Part shown: in pieces, positions 38,301 through 52,000 of the stretch | Layout of the letters: each line of letters opens with the position of its first letter | Numbering within the stretch: the stretch's first letter is position 1 | Source: Triops longicaudatus | Lineage: Eukaryota; Arthropoda; Branchiopoda; Notostraca; Triopsidae | Reading direction: 5' to 3' | NCBI GenBank assembly: GCA_022885665.1 | Contig: JAGQDJ010000089.1 | Location: 124,001 to 188,000, forward strand | Length of the DNA: 64,000 nucleotides | Translations under genes and position numbers: made by a program | Notes under the pieces: model-generated | The model's database searches: none | What the model was told of the DNA's origin: nothing | What the model saw: only the letters and a program-made list of their open reading frames with translations

Positions 38301-40021
38301 AAGCGTCCTGAAGGCCATTTTTATGTAAATTATACAACATTCAGTAAATATTATGTTTAACATAAGAAAGTCTGTACTGTATAATTCCTGGGAGCATTTC
38401 GGCTTCAATTTCTTAATTAGCAAAATTATAGTTTAGTTATATACGATCAATTCGAGAGATAGAAGAACCCAAAAAGCCTTAAAAAATACTTTATAACCCC
38501 TGACAATCAGTTACAAAGAAACGTCTGGTCTTTTCTTCGGAAACGTAAGGAAGAAATTTGTGAAAATTAAATGGAGCTATTTGCCAAAAAAGGAAACTAA
38601 TTAAACGAAATCGAGCAATTTCGAAGACACAAAATTGCCTCGTTAATTTTTTTTTAAAAAAATTCAATTTTGCGTTTGTTGCAAGACTTCTACTTTGAAA
38701 TTCACATTCTTCGAAAGTAAGCTTTACCTAATTACCGAAACTCGATGATCTCCACACAACTGCAAGGACTGACTAAAAGCGCAGCAAATTGTACTCGTTC
38801 ACTACGGCCTTACATAGTAAGCAGCAGGGTATCACACTCATCGAGCACATGTTTTACGGAAAATTAAATCACGACTAAAGTGAACAAAAGCACGGTAAAA
38901 ACTATGTTTACCTTTCCTCTGAAAGAGCTTCCCTCAATCAAAACACTTTACTAACGGCTGTTTTGCCTTACTTTTTCTTCGGGTTCCTTTCAAATTTAGA
39001 TCAACTTGGGTGGGTAATTACTCCCCCAAACTTGCACCATACAGGGGCTGAGAAAACGGTGTCTATTTTCCGGTCCATTAGCGGTTAAAGGTATAGAAAC
39101 CACTGTGCTATAAGCCCCAAAGTCTCTCTTCTCGTTACCCCTCGTGGGAGAGACTTTCCAACAAGTTGCTAAAGAATTGCCTTACACCGTTGTGCTCCAC
39201 GTAACCGTTCTTTTTTTGTCTTAACAGAATTACTCGACAAGAACTGCAACGGAGACCACTCAACAATGAACCAACTTGTTTAATCTAATCACAAGCCCCC
39301 CAACGTGTTATGTTTGATTATATATACCCAATATGCTAAACCTCAAACGCTTGTCGTAAACACAGCAGGACACCAAATGATCGGCCTCGTCAACATGCAT
39401 GGAAAAACTGGATTGAAGATGGGTTACGACAAAAAGCAAATACTACTTGTTCATCAACGGCTGTGATAAGTTTCCTGTGTCAAAATTACGAAAATGCTAA
39501 ATAAATTCGTCAGTCAAGTTTGGAATTACTGTACCTTCAACAAGTTTTACAACTGTTGATACAGTGCTGAAGTTGTGTGGGGGAACCGACCACAGTTTCG
39601 TTCCCATGGCCCAACTACTTTTTCGTCCTCTTTTTTTTTTTCTTGGTTCCTACTTTTTTTTCGCCTATGGGTTTATGATTATTATACCTGGGGAGGGTGA
39701 GCCTCCTAGCCTCAGGCTCGACGGGAAATGGAAGGAATCAAGGTGTGCTTCACCACCTTTTAACTACAGGGACCCAAGACCCACATCGAAGGAAGCAGGG
39801 TCTCGTCTTCAGTGCTTTACCTGAACTCCCGAGGAGAGGGTGTTTCTTGACAGTCACGTCTCTCCTGTTACCCGAGAAAACCGAAACGATCTTGTTTGGT
39901 GGCAATTTTTTCAAGTGCACGATTTTGGTGTGGGTGGTATACGGATATTAAATTTTCATGAATTCCTCGTGAAAAAAATCTTGAACATTTTATCCCCCGT
40001 TAAAAGTTTTTTTTTTACAAA

Positions 40022-43000
40022 ATGTCGGGAAAAAAATTTACAATGTGGAGCTTCGTTCTGAACATGGTGTTACTGGGGCAAATTAATATGAGTGGAAGTT
40101 CCATGGTGACTTTAAATGGAAACGGATTCGAAAATATACTCATCAACTTGGATGTTAACCAAGATACGGATTGCCTTAAAGTTCTTCATCATTTAGAGGT
40201 ATTTAAAAACGTGCTCTTAAAACCCGAAATACATATTCTAATTCACTGCAAGGAATAACTTCAAAATAAGTTGCCTCAGATTTACTCACGAAAAATGATT
40301 CACTCTTCCGTTGCAATTGACTACGTTGGCGAGTTTTATGTTAAAAAATACTTCCATAGTGCCGAACGTTTTAATCTAATAAGATATGCAAAAAAATTGA
40401 AATGTATGAGCGAAGAAAGCACCAAGGAAATTCAGATATAAATTAGACACAAATGGATTAGATACATTAGATACATTAGATTAGATAATTAGATACAATG
40501 CAAAATTCAAACTAGCAATACAAATAAGTTTTAATCTCGCAACTAAGCGAATCGTTAATTTCTTAATAGTGACGTCAGCATCTTTAAAGAAGGTTCTTTA
40601 ATAGCTAATTAGCGTTTGCGGGTTACCAAGCAGGAAAAACGAGCCACAATCGTTAGAATAAAAAACGAGAAGAAAAACGAGTTAAAAGGATATTAAAGAA
40701 TTTTCATCACTCGTAAAGTACCACTGTGCATATTTATGCAGATGAGTATCGCATGGCTTTAAGGATTGTTCCTTGTCGACAACAAAAGTCATCATTAGCA
40801 TATGAATCCTTTGCCACCATTCTCAATTTCACTCGAGCCCGCACATACAAAAAATGTATCTTTAATTCTTGTTTTATTATAGGATCTTTTTCACTTTTTT
40901 TTCTACAGAAAAAAATAAACCAAGAAACTCTCCAAGCAACGAACGGCAAAGGTCAAGGGTATTATAGACATATGAAAGATTTTCTAAGCAGGGATAAAAA
41001 AAATCCTTAAAATGTTGAACGTTTGAATCGTTCGCTTAATGAGCATAAAAACGGTCAAAGGGTGAGGGGCGGTAGAGGCGCGGGGCTTGAAGCAACATCC
41101 TCTTCAAAAAGGTTTCGGAACTTCACGGGTCCCTATTTTTACCCCTTCAAAAAAGTTTTTTACGCTTGTCGTAGATAAGTTACAACAATGCGTCGTCTTT
41201 TCTTCGTCCTCTTTTCCTGTGCGTTTCCCTAGCATAATACACATCCTATTGTAAAACCCTTCCCGCTCGCACATCACACTCGGCCACAACCTGTGATTAA
41301 AGAGGCAGGTCCGTGAAATTCAGCCATTTTTGACGCAGTAAGTTTTGGGAAAAAGGATCTTCCGAAAGTATTTTTACCTTTAGCTCCTTTTTTTTTAAAC
41401 AAAGAGAGAAGAAGAAAGGTGCCGACCCTCGTGTCGAGTAACGCTTTTTCTTGCAACAATAGACATTACGAAAATAGCACAGGTCTCTCTGAAAGTACTT
41501 TTTTAAAGACGCTCTTACAACACCTGCTCTAATCAAAGGCGCTACCTAATAGCTTTTAACTCCTGATTTTTTTTACCTTTAAACTACAAATTTCGCAATT
41601 GTTTCCCTTAAAAAAATCCTTACGAATGTCTCAACCAGCACGCAATGGTCCACGAATCATTTCAAGAGAACTCCCTTGACACAAAATTTGGGAACCGTGA
41701 AATCTTTAAGTGTTCAAAATCCTATATTTATTTTCTAAATAAAATGAAAGAATAGCGTAGGAATAACAGACGAACTTTTTCTACGTTCCACCAACCCGAC
41801 TTAACGAATTCTTTACGTTGTGAAGTCTCACCCCGGTAAAATCTTTTCGCGTACCCACCAAATGTGAACACTGCGCTACCAGGAGTAAAATTAAGTTACC
41901 CCTGTGTAACTTAATCCCTTCAAAGGTCGTGGTAACTAAGCAGGATCGCTGGGAACGAAGTATTTGCTACAAAAAAACGCTTATTTTACTCACAGCTGCC
42001 GAAATTTACTCATAACTTCGACTTCACGGACCCGTTTTAAACAAACAGTTGGACAAAAGTACCTTGAAAAGTCATTAAAAAGCACGAATCTTTGTATTTT
42101 TAAGAACGTGCCTAGATCCTGCAACCAGTGACGAACAAGTAAAAAAAAGCAAGGCTAAATTAGTGGTTGAATTCCGGGTTAACCAGAACTCGAATAATAA
42201 CCTTCCGTTACATTAGCTCACACGTTACACTCCAATCAGACATACAGAAAAAGAAATAAGTGTGGAAAAAAAAAATAAAACTCGACAGGTACAGTTATTA
42301 CCCACACAGGTCGGTTGGTATATGAGAAAGTAGTAGTAACTGCAATGTTAAAAAGCTCCAGGATAAGTTCACAGAACATTTTAAAATTTAGGTAAACGTT
42401 TTTTTGAAAAATGGTATGGGTTATAAATAGTTTGGGTAAAAAAGTTAGGATTGCCAAATTGTGTGGAAATTCCTTTTGTTGCGTTCTGGAATTCCAAATT
42501 CTCTAAGAAAATCAATGGTGAGGAAAGCGTCCATTCCCACACTTTCCGTTCCGAACTATCGTTGCACTGCTCTAAAGCAAATATGGATTTTCGAAAAGTG
42601 TACAGGCTTCTTCGCTTCGACAAGTAAAAGTGAGCGTTCGTGTTTCGCTAGTTTGCGCCATGACCATATATTGAAAAAGACAGCGTTAGCCGCAATGGTC
42701 GGGGGGATGATCCTTTAATGACATACATAAGTCAAAAGAGCCTTAAGGTGGGAAGGGGCATATAGCACGACTTCTTTGGTCAACGTGATAAAAAAAGAAA
42801 TAAAATAAAGGAAAAATGTAGTAACACTCGAAAGAAGAATCGAAGAGAGAAAGAACTGAACAAAGGATCTTCAATAAGAAATACCTTCTATCGTCTTTTC
42901 ACTTTTTATGTCTGGAAGAACAAATCTGAAAAACGCGTGTGCGTGTAGAGGATATGCAGTCATTTTTTGTGGTTCCTTCCCTCAACATTCGTCATCAGTA

Positions 43001-46000
43001 TTCTAATGACATGCAAAAAAAAGTGATCCCCCCACTCTACACATGCGAAGAGAGAAAGATATGGGGCTTTTGTTTTCTCCTTCTTTATTCTCCCCTTTTT
43101 TACACACAATGATCCGCTGTAGTACAACGTAATATCTCTCGTCTTAAATTATGCAGAACGTATCCTGTCCTTCAACGTTTCCTTATTCTTCTTTTGCTGC
43201 TTCACTCAACGGCTTTTTAAAACCTTTAATATGCTAATGTTCCTTTTAAACGCAAGAACTTATTACGATGGCTCCTATCTAGCAAAACCAAATGAATAAA
43301 CGTTTAATGTTGCTTTTCTGAAATACTAATTTTAAAGAAACGGAAAATTCGTTAATTCCTCACTAACGTTACGTTTATCTTGGACGTTCAAACATTTTGT
43401 TCCCAAAAACTAACAAAATAAATTACGCCCGCAACTTAAGAGCACTAAAACTCAACAAATTCCGGAGAATGAACTAAGCAGTTGTGCAGAGCCATTTCGA
43501 TCTCTATCAGGTCGCTTAAAACGTTCCTAAACTACTTCGGCGCATTCTTGCGACAACCCGAGACTATTTATCGAAGCATCTTGTTTACGAAAAGTGTATT
43601 GAAGACAGATTTTTTAAAAAATACTAAATAATTTAAAAAAAAATACAGCAACAGTCAGGTTCTCCGTTGCAGCGAGAAAAACGTTTACTACGATAGGTTT
43701 GCGAAAGACTAAGGTAGGATTTTTTAAAGAGAGTTCATTCTGTATTAAAATCGTGCAAACTCTGCTATGAGAACTTTAAAGGTAGTGTACGAAGTATAGC
43801 AGATTTGCATCTAGTCTAGCTGTTATGAATATTCGTTCATGTAAGTCTTTGAACTGCTTGGGGAGGGCAAAGTTCACACGTTCGGGATTGCAACGTGGGA
43901 ATAAAGTATGGAGACAGACGAAAAGCTACGTAAGAGAAGCCCGCCACGTCTGGCTCAAGATTGAGATTTCCGTTCGGGATGACTCCGTTCAATTACAGGG
44001 TTTAAGAAGCATCGCCCACCTGAGGTGTCCAGATGGCAGAGTTTGAAGGCGTCGAGATGTCCAAACTTGACACGAAACACAGCCCGTAATCGTCTTTTCA
44101 TGACAGTATCAAAAACTTACCCCCCGTAACAATGGAGTTAACCTTTTCCTTCATTCCACATGGTAAAAGAGAAGGGCATGGGAAACAATAGGCCTCTTCG
44201 GTGACGTCTTCTTCGGACGGAAAACAATGCCCTTACCATTCTGTAAACAAGAGATTTTCCCTTTTTCTTTTTCCCGAAAAATCGTGAGCTACCGGTGCTG
44301 CACGAACCATCTTCCTCTTCTAACAGATCCTGTTATTTCACAGCAGGGAAGGCAAAGATATGTCTAATAACCAAACAAACAAAAAAAAGGTTAGAAGAGA
44401 GGGAGCCTGCACTCAAAATACCAACCCAGCGTTTTGAAGTTTAAACGGGTTAACAAAACTTATTTTGTTTTTTCCTTTTTCTTTTTCAGCGAAAGGATTC
44501 GAAGAGCATTTGGCGAGCGCCTGTTAAAATGAGGAATATAGTTTGAGGACTTCACGAACAAAAGCGATTTGGATCTTTTAGAACATACCCCAAGAACAAA
44601 AGTGTTGGTTAGTTTTTCTGGTTAGGCAGATCTGGCTGCTGGACTAGACGGATTCAATGGACTGTATGGGAATGCTTTTGCTTACTTTTTCAGAGGCACT
44701 GAAACCTGGCATTGTCCCTTTTTTTAGGGGGGTTTGACAAGCTTGAGGAAAAGCTAAAAGGAAAAACTAGTTCGTGATGTTCCTTTGGTCTTTACGATCA
44801 GTATTGTTGCTGTGCAAGGCCCGAACATGACGAGTCAAGGAAAAGGAACAAAAAAATGGAACTGGTCAGAATAGCGGACATTCGCAGTTCCTTTGGTCAT
44901 GGCATACATCGCATGCCGTTGTGTAAACCCAAGCTTTTCCCATATCTCGAAATTTCGACTTCTTTTCAGGCTGAAGAAAAAAATGTGGTTGGACACATTC
45001 CATTTTTTTCTGTGAGGGGAAATGTCCATAACCTCAAATCCTTAGAATAACTTCGGATTTACTGTCATTTCCCGTCGACCACTGTGTTACGAAATTGTGA
45101 AACACGAAAGAAAAAACGATAGCAATTACTAGCAACGTAAGACATTAATGCTGGTAGTTGAACGTAAAATCCGCTTGAAAATCATAAGTTAAAGTAGCAT
45201 TATAGGTAAACTTTGCATTGCAGGCTGCAATCCTTGGATGACTGAAATCAAAGGTGCCGGTTGCTTAATTTTAACTTACGAAGTCCTTTAAAAATCTGTT
45301 CTTAACGTTTCTTCTTTATTTCTTTAGATACTCTGAAAACTGTCATGTTTCGAAAGCTGATATTTGAAGCAGTTTAGCTGTGTCAGGCTTGATTAATTGA
45401 CATGTTTTTGCTTCGCATCCGGTCAAAATTAGGGAAAAGTTGACAAGCTTAAGAAAAATTTGATTGAAAGCTGCCTTCCCCAAAATTGGGTCACATGTCT
45501 AAAACCTCAATGGTTAACTCATTTCCGTTCTTGGTTAGGGCTCTTTTTATTCCCCTTAGTTTTCAAGTTAAGAAAGACACCCAAAGAAAGACATCGTCTT
45601 AGGTAATATTTCCAGCTGGGACAATAATGAAAATAGAATTAGAACGGTTTGATGCAGCATGTGAGACAAGTTAGTGATGGATCTGGTCAATTTGCTTTGT
45701 TTTCATTGTAGGGTAAGAGCTGTAGCAACTTCTTCCTCTGTAATTGCTCTTCTTTTGTGGTAACAATCAAGCTACCTTCTTTATTGCCTTTTCTTCTTCC
45801 TGCAAGCCCACCACAACCTTTTCTTTAATAACAATACGGCTTCGTTAACAACGGCCTTCGAAAATAAAAGGCAGACAAAAGCTGCTGGGCTTTTTTTTTC
45901 TTAAAAAAAAAGATATCCTAATGAAAACAAAAGTTTTTCTTCCACATTTTTAAGATTTAAGTCTGTAGTTGTCAGAATAAAAAGTATTCTAGCATTAGTG

Positions 46001-49000
46001 GGAACAAGTATAATAGGAAAAGTCTTTGCAGACAAATAATGATTTTTTTTAAAATTTCTAGGAATTACTCGCAGCTGCATCACAACAATGGCACACAGCA
46101 ACTTCCCAATGGTTACACTGGCAACACGTTCAAGTATTAATTCCACCGTCATGGAACAATAGCCTCTGCCTTGGTGGTACGAATCGAACGCGGACGGTGA
46201 CCCGCGCAACTTGGGCTCGACCACATGAAGCTGATATGCAGATTAGTTCCGGACTGCATCCTTTGTTGGGAACAGTACCCTGGACGGAACAATACGGGGG
46301 GTGTGGTCAGCCAGGCAAACAGATTCATTTCACTGTCAACTTCTTAACTCAGGCAGAAGACGTCACACTGAAAGGTTAGGAGCAAAAAAATCTCTCCCAG
46401 TTGGGAATTTAACGTATTTTCTTTTCTGGACCCTCTTTGCCTTGGTATGTATAGCCAAAAGACTGGTTCAACAATGGGCGCGTTATCGGTATGGAGTATT
46501 TGATGAGATCGGATATGCGCACGATGAACGGTACCCTTTGACTTACCAAGAAGGATTGACTACAATGCACACTACTTGCAACAATGCCAGCACCAGGTAA
46601 AATTTCATGATACTAAATGATATTAGAGATCGTCAGGGTTTAGAGACGGTTGAGAGCTAGAAATCATCGAGATTCTTGTGGACTTGTTATCGACACGTCA
46701 CATTTTCTAGAGTACGATACGTTTCCATTCACTAACATTCCTAACCAACTTTGTCGGAAGAAATATTGTACGTTGCTAAACCCCATTACGAATATTGCCG
46801 ACCTAAATTACAGTTATCCTTTGTTCTCGAAGTCAAGTTCTGGTTATCGGTTTACCCAGTTAAGCGTAGTATTATTGACAATCTAAATAGCCCTAAAAGC
46901 CACGTATCTTTCACATTGGGATCAATTTCTTGTAACAAAGCATAGCAAGCATGCCCTTACAAAGGTTTAGCCTCTTCAATTTTAATCCTTTTGAATTTAA
47001 CGAATTGCAAGATCTGGAAAGCGTTGGAATCCTTACAAATCATGTAAACAAAACAATGAAGCGTTACTTTCAAGTACAAAACACTTTAAGCCTTTAAGTG
47101 CTAACTCTTCAAATACGATAAGAAAGCTTAAAGTCCAGAAGTATTTGTTTACATCTACTGTGTACTTCACTTATAAATCCGATTTGCTAAAGTCTCACAA
47201 ACCGTAAGACTGCAAAGCAGTCAATTGAGAAGAAAAGAAAATCGACAAAGCTTCGTAAAAGGAACAGAAATTATTTGCCATGCCTCGCTTACGGTGCCCC
47301 AGTCTTTTCTAACCACCTGCCAGTTTTACCCTTAAATTCCCGCATTGGGATTTTCTCACCCTTCTCGATTCCTAGCGCAGTACCAAATTATGCGTTTCTT
47401 GATGGACCGATGTCTAAAGGGATGACGAGAGACTTAATGTCACCCCGGACGGACAGGTGTCAAAGATCATAGTGTGACGCCAAACTTTTGGCTTGTAAAC
47501 GAGCCCCAAGTTAGCCTCATTACCATGTCTTTTTACTTGAAACCCTTCTTCGTCTTGACAATTTTCCACGCTTGCAAAATCTGTATAAAGATCCTGTTGT
47601 TTATGCAGAAAAACTTAGGGAAAAGAAACAACACTGAGGTTCATCCTCAAAGCTCCCTAAAGTTTCGTTTGTGTTGAAAATGGGGATGTCGTTTAAGAGA
47701 CATTAGCGCAATGTCATCTAGAACCATCCGTCACTTTATGGGGCGCTCAGCAGGAGGAGGGGCGACAGATCACGCCCCTCGCGACACAAATACTTTCCAA
47801 ACGTGCGAATTTCTGCATAAATTCTAGCTTAAGTCCCTCCTCTCCCACTGTGTCCAAAACGATCGTTTTTGGGAACTGATCGTGTCAAAATATGCTTCAC
47901 ATGAGGAAAAAATTCCGAATTCCTAATTTTACGGTTTTGTTCCTTGTTTTTCTTGTCACAGTGGCAACAGTACCGTGGAGCAAAACGTAGCATTCAACGT
48001 TGTCACATCAATCATGTCTTCACCCCTTGATTCACAAGTAAACACCTTTGCATTTGCTTTTAGGCTTTTAGGCTTTTCTTATACCAAACTCGAAACTTTT
48101 TCTCGTAGGTTGCGCATTTCTGCGATGCTTCGACGCACAACAAGGCCGCTCCCACCAAACACAACATTCTCTGCGAGGAAAAAAGCATGTGGGAAGTGTT
48201 CATGACGCATCCCGATTTCAAATTACAGTAAGGGAAATTAGATCAATTCTGAACAGAAAGTAAACCGAACATTCCTGTTCTATGTTAAACAGGAGAAATC
48301 GTGGAGGAAAAGAACTGCCCTGGCTGGACGAAGAAGATGTGATTTTCTCCACCGAATCGACCAAAGAAGAACTCGAAAGCGTTACAGAATCAACTGAACC
48401 AGAATCGGCTCTCTTCGTTCCGAAAATTGAGTACGTGATCGCCGACATTACGCGATACGTGGTCATTTTAGATAGAACGAAAACCATGGCTAGTAATGTG
48501 AGTGCTATCATTTGTTTCTTTTTTCGTTCTTTTTTGTCTCTTTTTAAGTCTAAGCCAATCTAAAAATATTGTTTCAAATCGTTGTAGAATCGATGGAGCA
48601 TCATTAGAAGATCACTGGTAAGATTCATCCACGCCTTGCCAGATGGCTCGGAACTGTGCGTCATTAGCATGGGCCACGAGGCTTCCATGGCTCTCCCGCT
48701 AACAGTCGTCACTGCAGGGAATCGTGATGGCTTGGTGGGTCGAATTCCTCGCCGCCCTTTGACCTCATCTGACATGTGTCTGACCTGTGCCTTTAAGATG
48801 GCTCGACAGGTAGGGATCTAGAACTCATGTTTTTCCTCAATTCTAGACCGGTTTTTCTCACCGCCTTGTTTTTTCGGGGGTGCTTTGAGAGCATTTTTCT
48901 TCACTTTTCACAATTCCAGTATCTATTAAAGTTTGTGAAACACCATGATAGCTGGAGGGCTAAAGTACGAAAAAGGTGGGTGGCGCTCAACTCACAAGTG

Positions 49001-52000
49001 TCCTTAGGTAGCCTAATTATGGTCATTACCGGACACGCACAAGAGAACGCATCCTGCTTTTTCGCTCCAACGTTTCACAAACCGGCAAAGAAGAGCAAAA
49101 ACGAAGTCGTTTCTCTTAAGCAATCTTTCTTGCTGTTTTAATAGCGCTGACAGGGCGATAAATCATAACAGCCATTTCATTATGCAATCTTACGAGGGAT
49201 TAGATGCTAGCTGCCATTGAGCGAGATGAATAATGAATACCTTGTTTACACTACAATATTTATTACTTTTAGCCTTACCTCGTTCGTATGTTCTATTTTA
49301 CTATAATTTGTGCACCTAATCTTACTTTCTCTATCCTGGCAAAATTTTAGATAACTAATTTTTTTTTTTTTGAGAGACTATGAATCAGCTATTCTCACAA
49401 GACACGTTTATGTTGAAAAATTTGACAATACAGTACAATACTCACTGCTATACTTACTGCTAAATAGTTACCCTGACATACCACAAATCACATATTTAAT
49501 ATCTTAAAACGAATCCTCAACATTATGTCTCTATGCGTTGTTTCAAATTTCATGTTTAGTCTAGCTTTTTGCTTCCAGAAATGAGACAACAAGGGACAAT
49601 TTGAGCAGTGTAAACACGATTTAATACTTCAAAATAATAGTACCTTAACATAAAAGGATATTGCACGCTTAAACTGGTTCTTAACACTAAAAGCTATTAA
49701 GGGAAGCGAATTTAAGAGCAAGCTTAGAACTATATGGGATAGCTGTTTGAACACAAAGACATAAGCTCTAATTTCGCTACCGCAGCGGTAATCTCGTTTT
49801 CCAGTGCTTTTTGTGTTCACTAGCTAAACCTTTGTCTTTACGCGACTCGCTTGAATTAACGGATTATCTTCTTTCAAAACACCGGCTTTTAACTTGGGAA
49901 AGAGAGAAGTCTGGTAAATGCGGCATGTTTTCTCTTGGTACAAGAAAATAAAAAGCGGCAACTGTGATTCTAGGTCCTACAGGAAAGTACACCCTGCTGT
50001 GCGGGTCAGATCGTGCTAGTAACGGGTTCATCTTCCTACCCGGACCAGTTCGCATCCCTGGCTGATTCTATTGTCTCGAAACGGTCGCCTCTTTCCGTGT
50101 CTGTTATCGCTTATCCTTCACATACGACATTCCTGGAATTGCCCCGTTTAGCCGGCAAAAATGGGCTCGCTATGGCAGTTTCAGAGCGCAACACCAGCGC
50201 TGCCCTTACGCAAGCGCATTTAACCCAAGCCTTATTGCAAATCTTGCGCCGGGACCAACTTCCTCTCCATCAGGTAAAGAATTGTGAAGCCACTTTTCTT
50301 AAGTACACACAGAAAAATAGCGTTCATTTTCGCATGGGAAAACTTGGTGTCTCGTTCCCAACCGTTACAAGTCCCCAAGTTCCCACGATAAACGACCGCA
50401 AGTTTTTTCTCTTCTGTACTCCAGCCTTATGCACGGACCGCTCTATAATTGTTTTACGACATCTGTTGAATGTTTGGGAACAGGTGTACGAGCAGATTCA
50501 CTGGTCATTTGAAGGTCTTGAAGCCTCGGGCGCGTTTTTGATTGAAGAAGGCCTAGGAGCTAATACTTTGGTCACTGCTCACTGTCATGACGAAGGCGAT
50601 GTGGAGGCGTTGGAAGTTACGAGCCCTTCGGGCAAAGTCTTCGATCTCCCTTTGGTCACGGATGGTTTGCTGTATTTGCGATTACCGGGCGTGGCGGAGG
50701 TAAGCTGTTACTGAAATAAGGAGCTAATACTTCAACAAGATAAATTACTGAGATATTTCGTTGGGTTTTGCGGCAAATAGGCTGGCGTTTGGAGATATAA
50801 GCTGAAATTTTACCAATTGATCAAAAACGGTCCTGCGGCGGTAGTTATGGAAGTACTGACAGAACTCGATACGAAGGAGTCGACCATTTTCGCGAGCGTA
50901 TGGACCAACGTAGGCATCGAAGCTGTGAACGCATCTCATACACCCATAATTTTGTACGCGGATGTCAAGAAAGGACAGTTTCCTGTTATGGGTGCGCGTG
51001 TTACGGCCATAGTCACGCGACCGGGTTCAGCTGAACCCGAAGTCCGTGTCTCACTCTCTGATAGAGGATCTGGGGGTAAGTTAGTCCATCTTGATTGCAG
51101 TACGCTTCACCATTGGTCTGTTTTTAAATTTAAATATTTAACATACCCGTTCCGTTACACTTTATGTGGAAATCATTGTCAGACAGACAATAACAGTTAG
51201 GTGTACTATAAAACTGCGATTGTTATTTTAGGAATCGTTATTTTAATACTGTATTAAAGGTTATCCTAGAAAGTAGCAATCTAGTCAATAGTTCTGAAAA
51301 GAAACAGATTGCTTTTACTATAATTAGATACTTGTAAATTTGATTTTAATATTTCTTGTTTCTTGCGTTTCAGACCCTGATATAACACACGGCGATGGCA
51401 TTTACTCTGGCTACTTCACCCATGTGGCATCGTCAGGTTACTATACCATTCAGCTCAAAGTCACGGACGGAGATGGCGCTGCCATGTTTCCGCAAATCAA
51501 CTCCCATTACGGTAAGGATAGCAAAATACCTTTGTAATTTACTACTATGAATCTAACACTTGTGATTGTATCTTTTACAGAGGCTAACTGTTGCGGTAAC
51601 CGAATGCCTTACAAAAAGATTCGCTACACGCCCCCTTTTACGCGCATAGTCACTGGTCCTGCTTTCGTGGTCAAGGACGGCTTAAATCTCACTGCCCAGG
51701 TTGACATTTACCCTCCAAGCCGAGTAACGGACTTGAGAATCACGAACGTTTCGAACGCCACTTCTCAAATCGAACTCGTTTGGAGCGCACCGGGCGGTGA
51801 TTTCGACCGCGGCTCAGCTGCCAGCTATGAAATCCGCTGCTTCACCGACCGCAGCGCTCTAACAGCTGCCAACTTCCAATCCCAAGGCATTCTGATCCAC
51901 TCAACTCCATTAGTCCCCGCGGAAATCGGTACCCGCCAACACATAATTGTAGATGTCCCTTGGCCGAACCAAATCTTCTACTACGCGTTGGTGGCTATCG

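Larger units (their letters stand above)
24676..40021. other. Fifteen-kilobase interval without a recognised gene
   Basis: AT-rich DNA between the NBEAL start and the first CLCA exon. Reading both strands I found no exon of a known family. ORFs present are short (mostly under 100 codons), low in complexity and without matched splice sites; the longest is 180 codons at 34786-35328 (-). A pogo/Tigger-like remnant lies at 31035-31280. Stretches rich in T, C or A runs (for example 32530-32580 and 37420-37450) give ORFs biased to F, K or R that look non-coding. The region may hold regulatory DNA, old repeats or a lineage-specific transcript; the sequence alone does not say. Confidence 0.5.

Noticed and set aside
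46650..46886. Possible cysteine-containing CLCA exon (PNQLCRKKYCTLLNPITN) that might supply the missing Cys-rich segment
   Set aside because: Acceptors at TCTAG or TAGAG give phase 1 or 0, but the flanking exons need phase 2 on both sides; the frames do not join.
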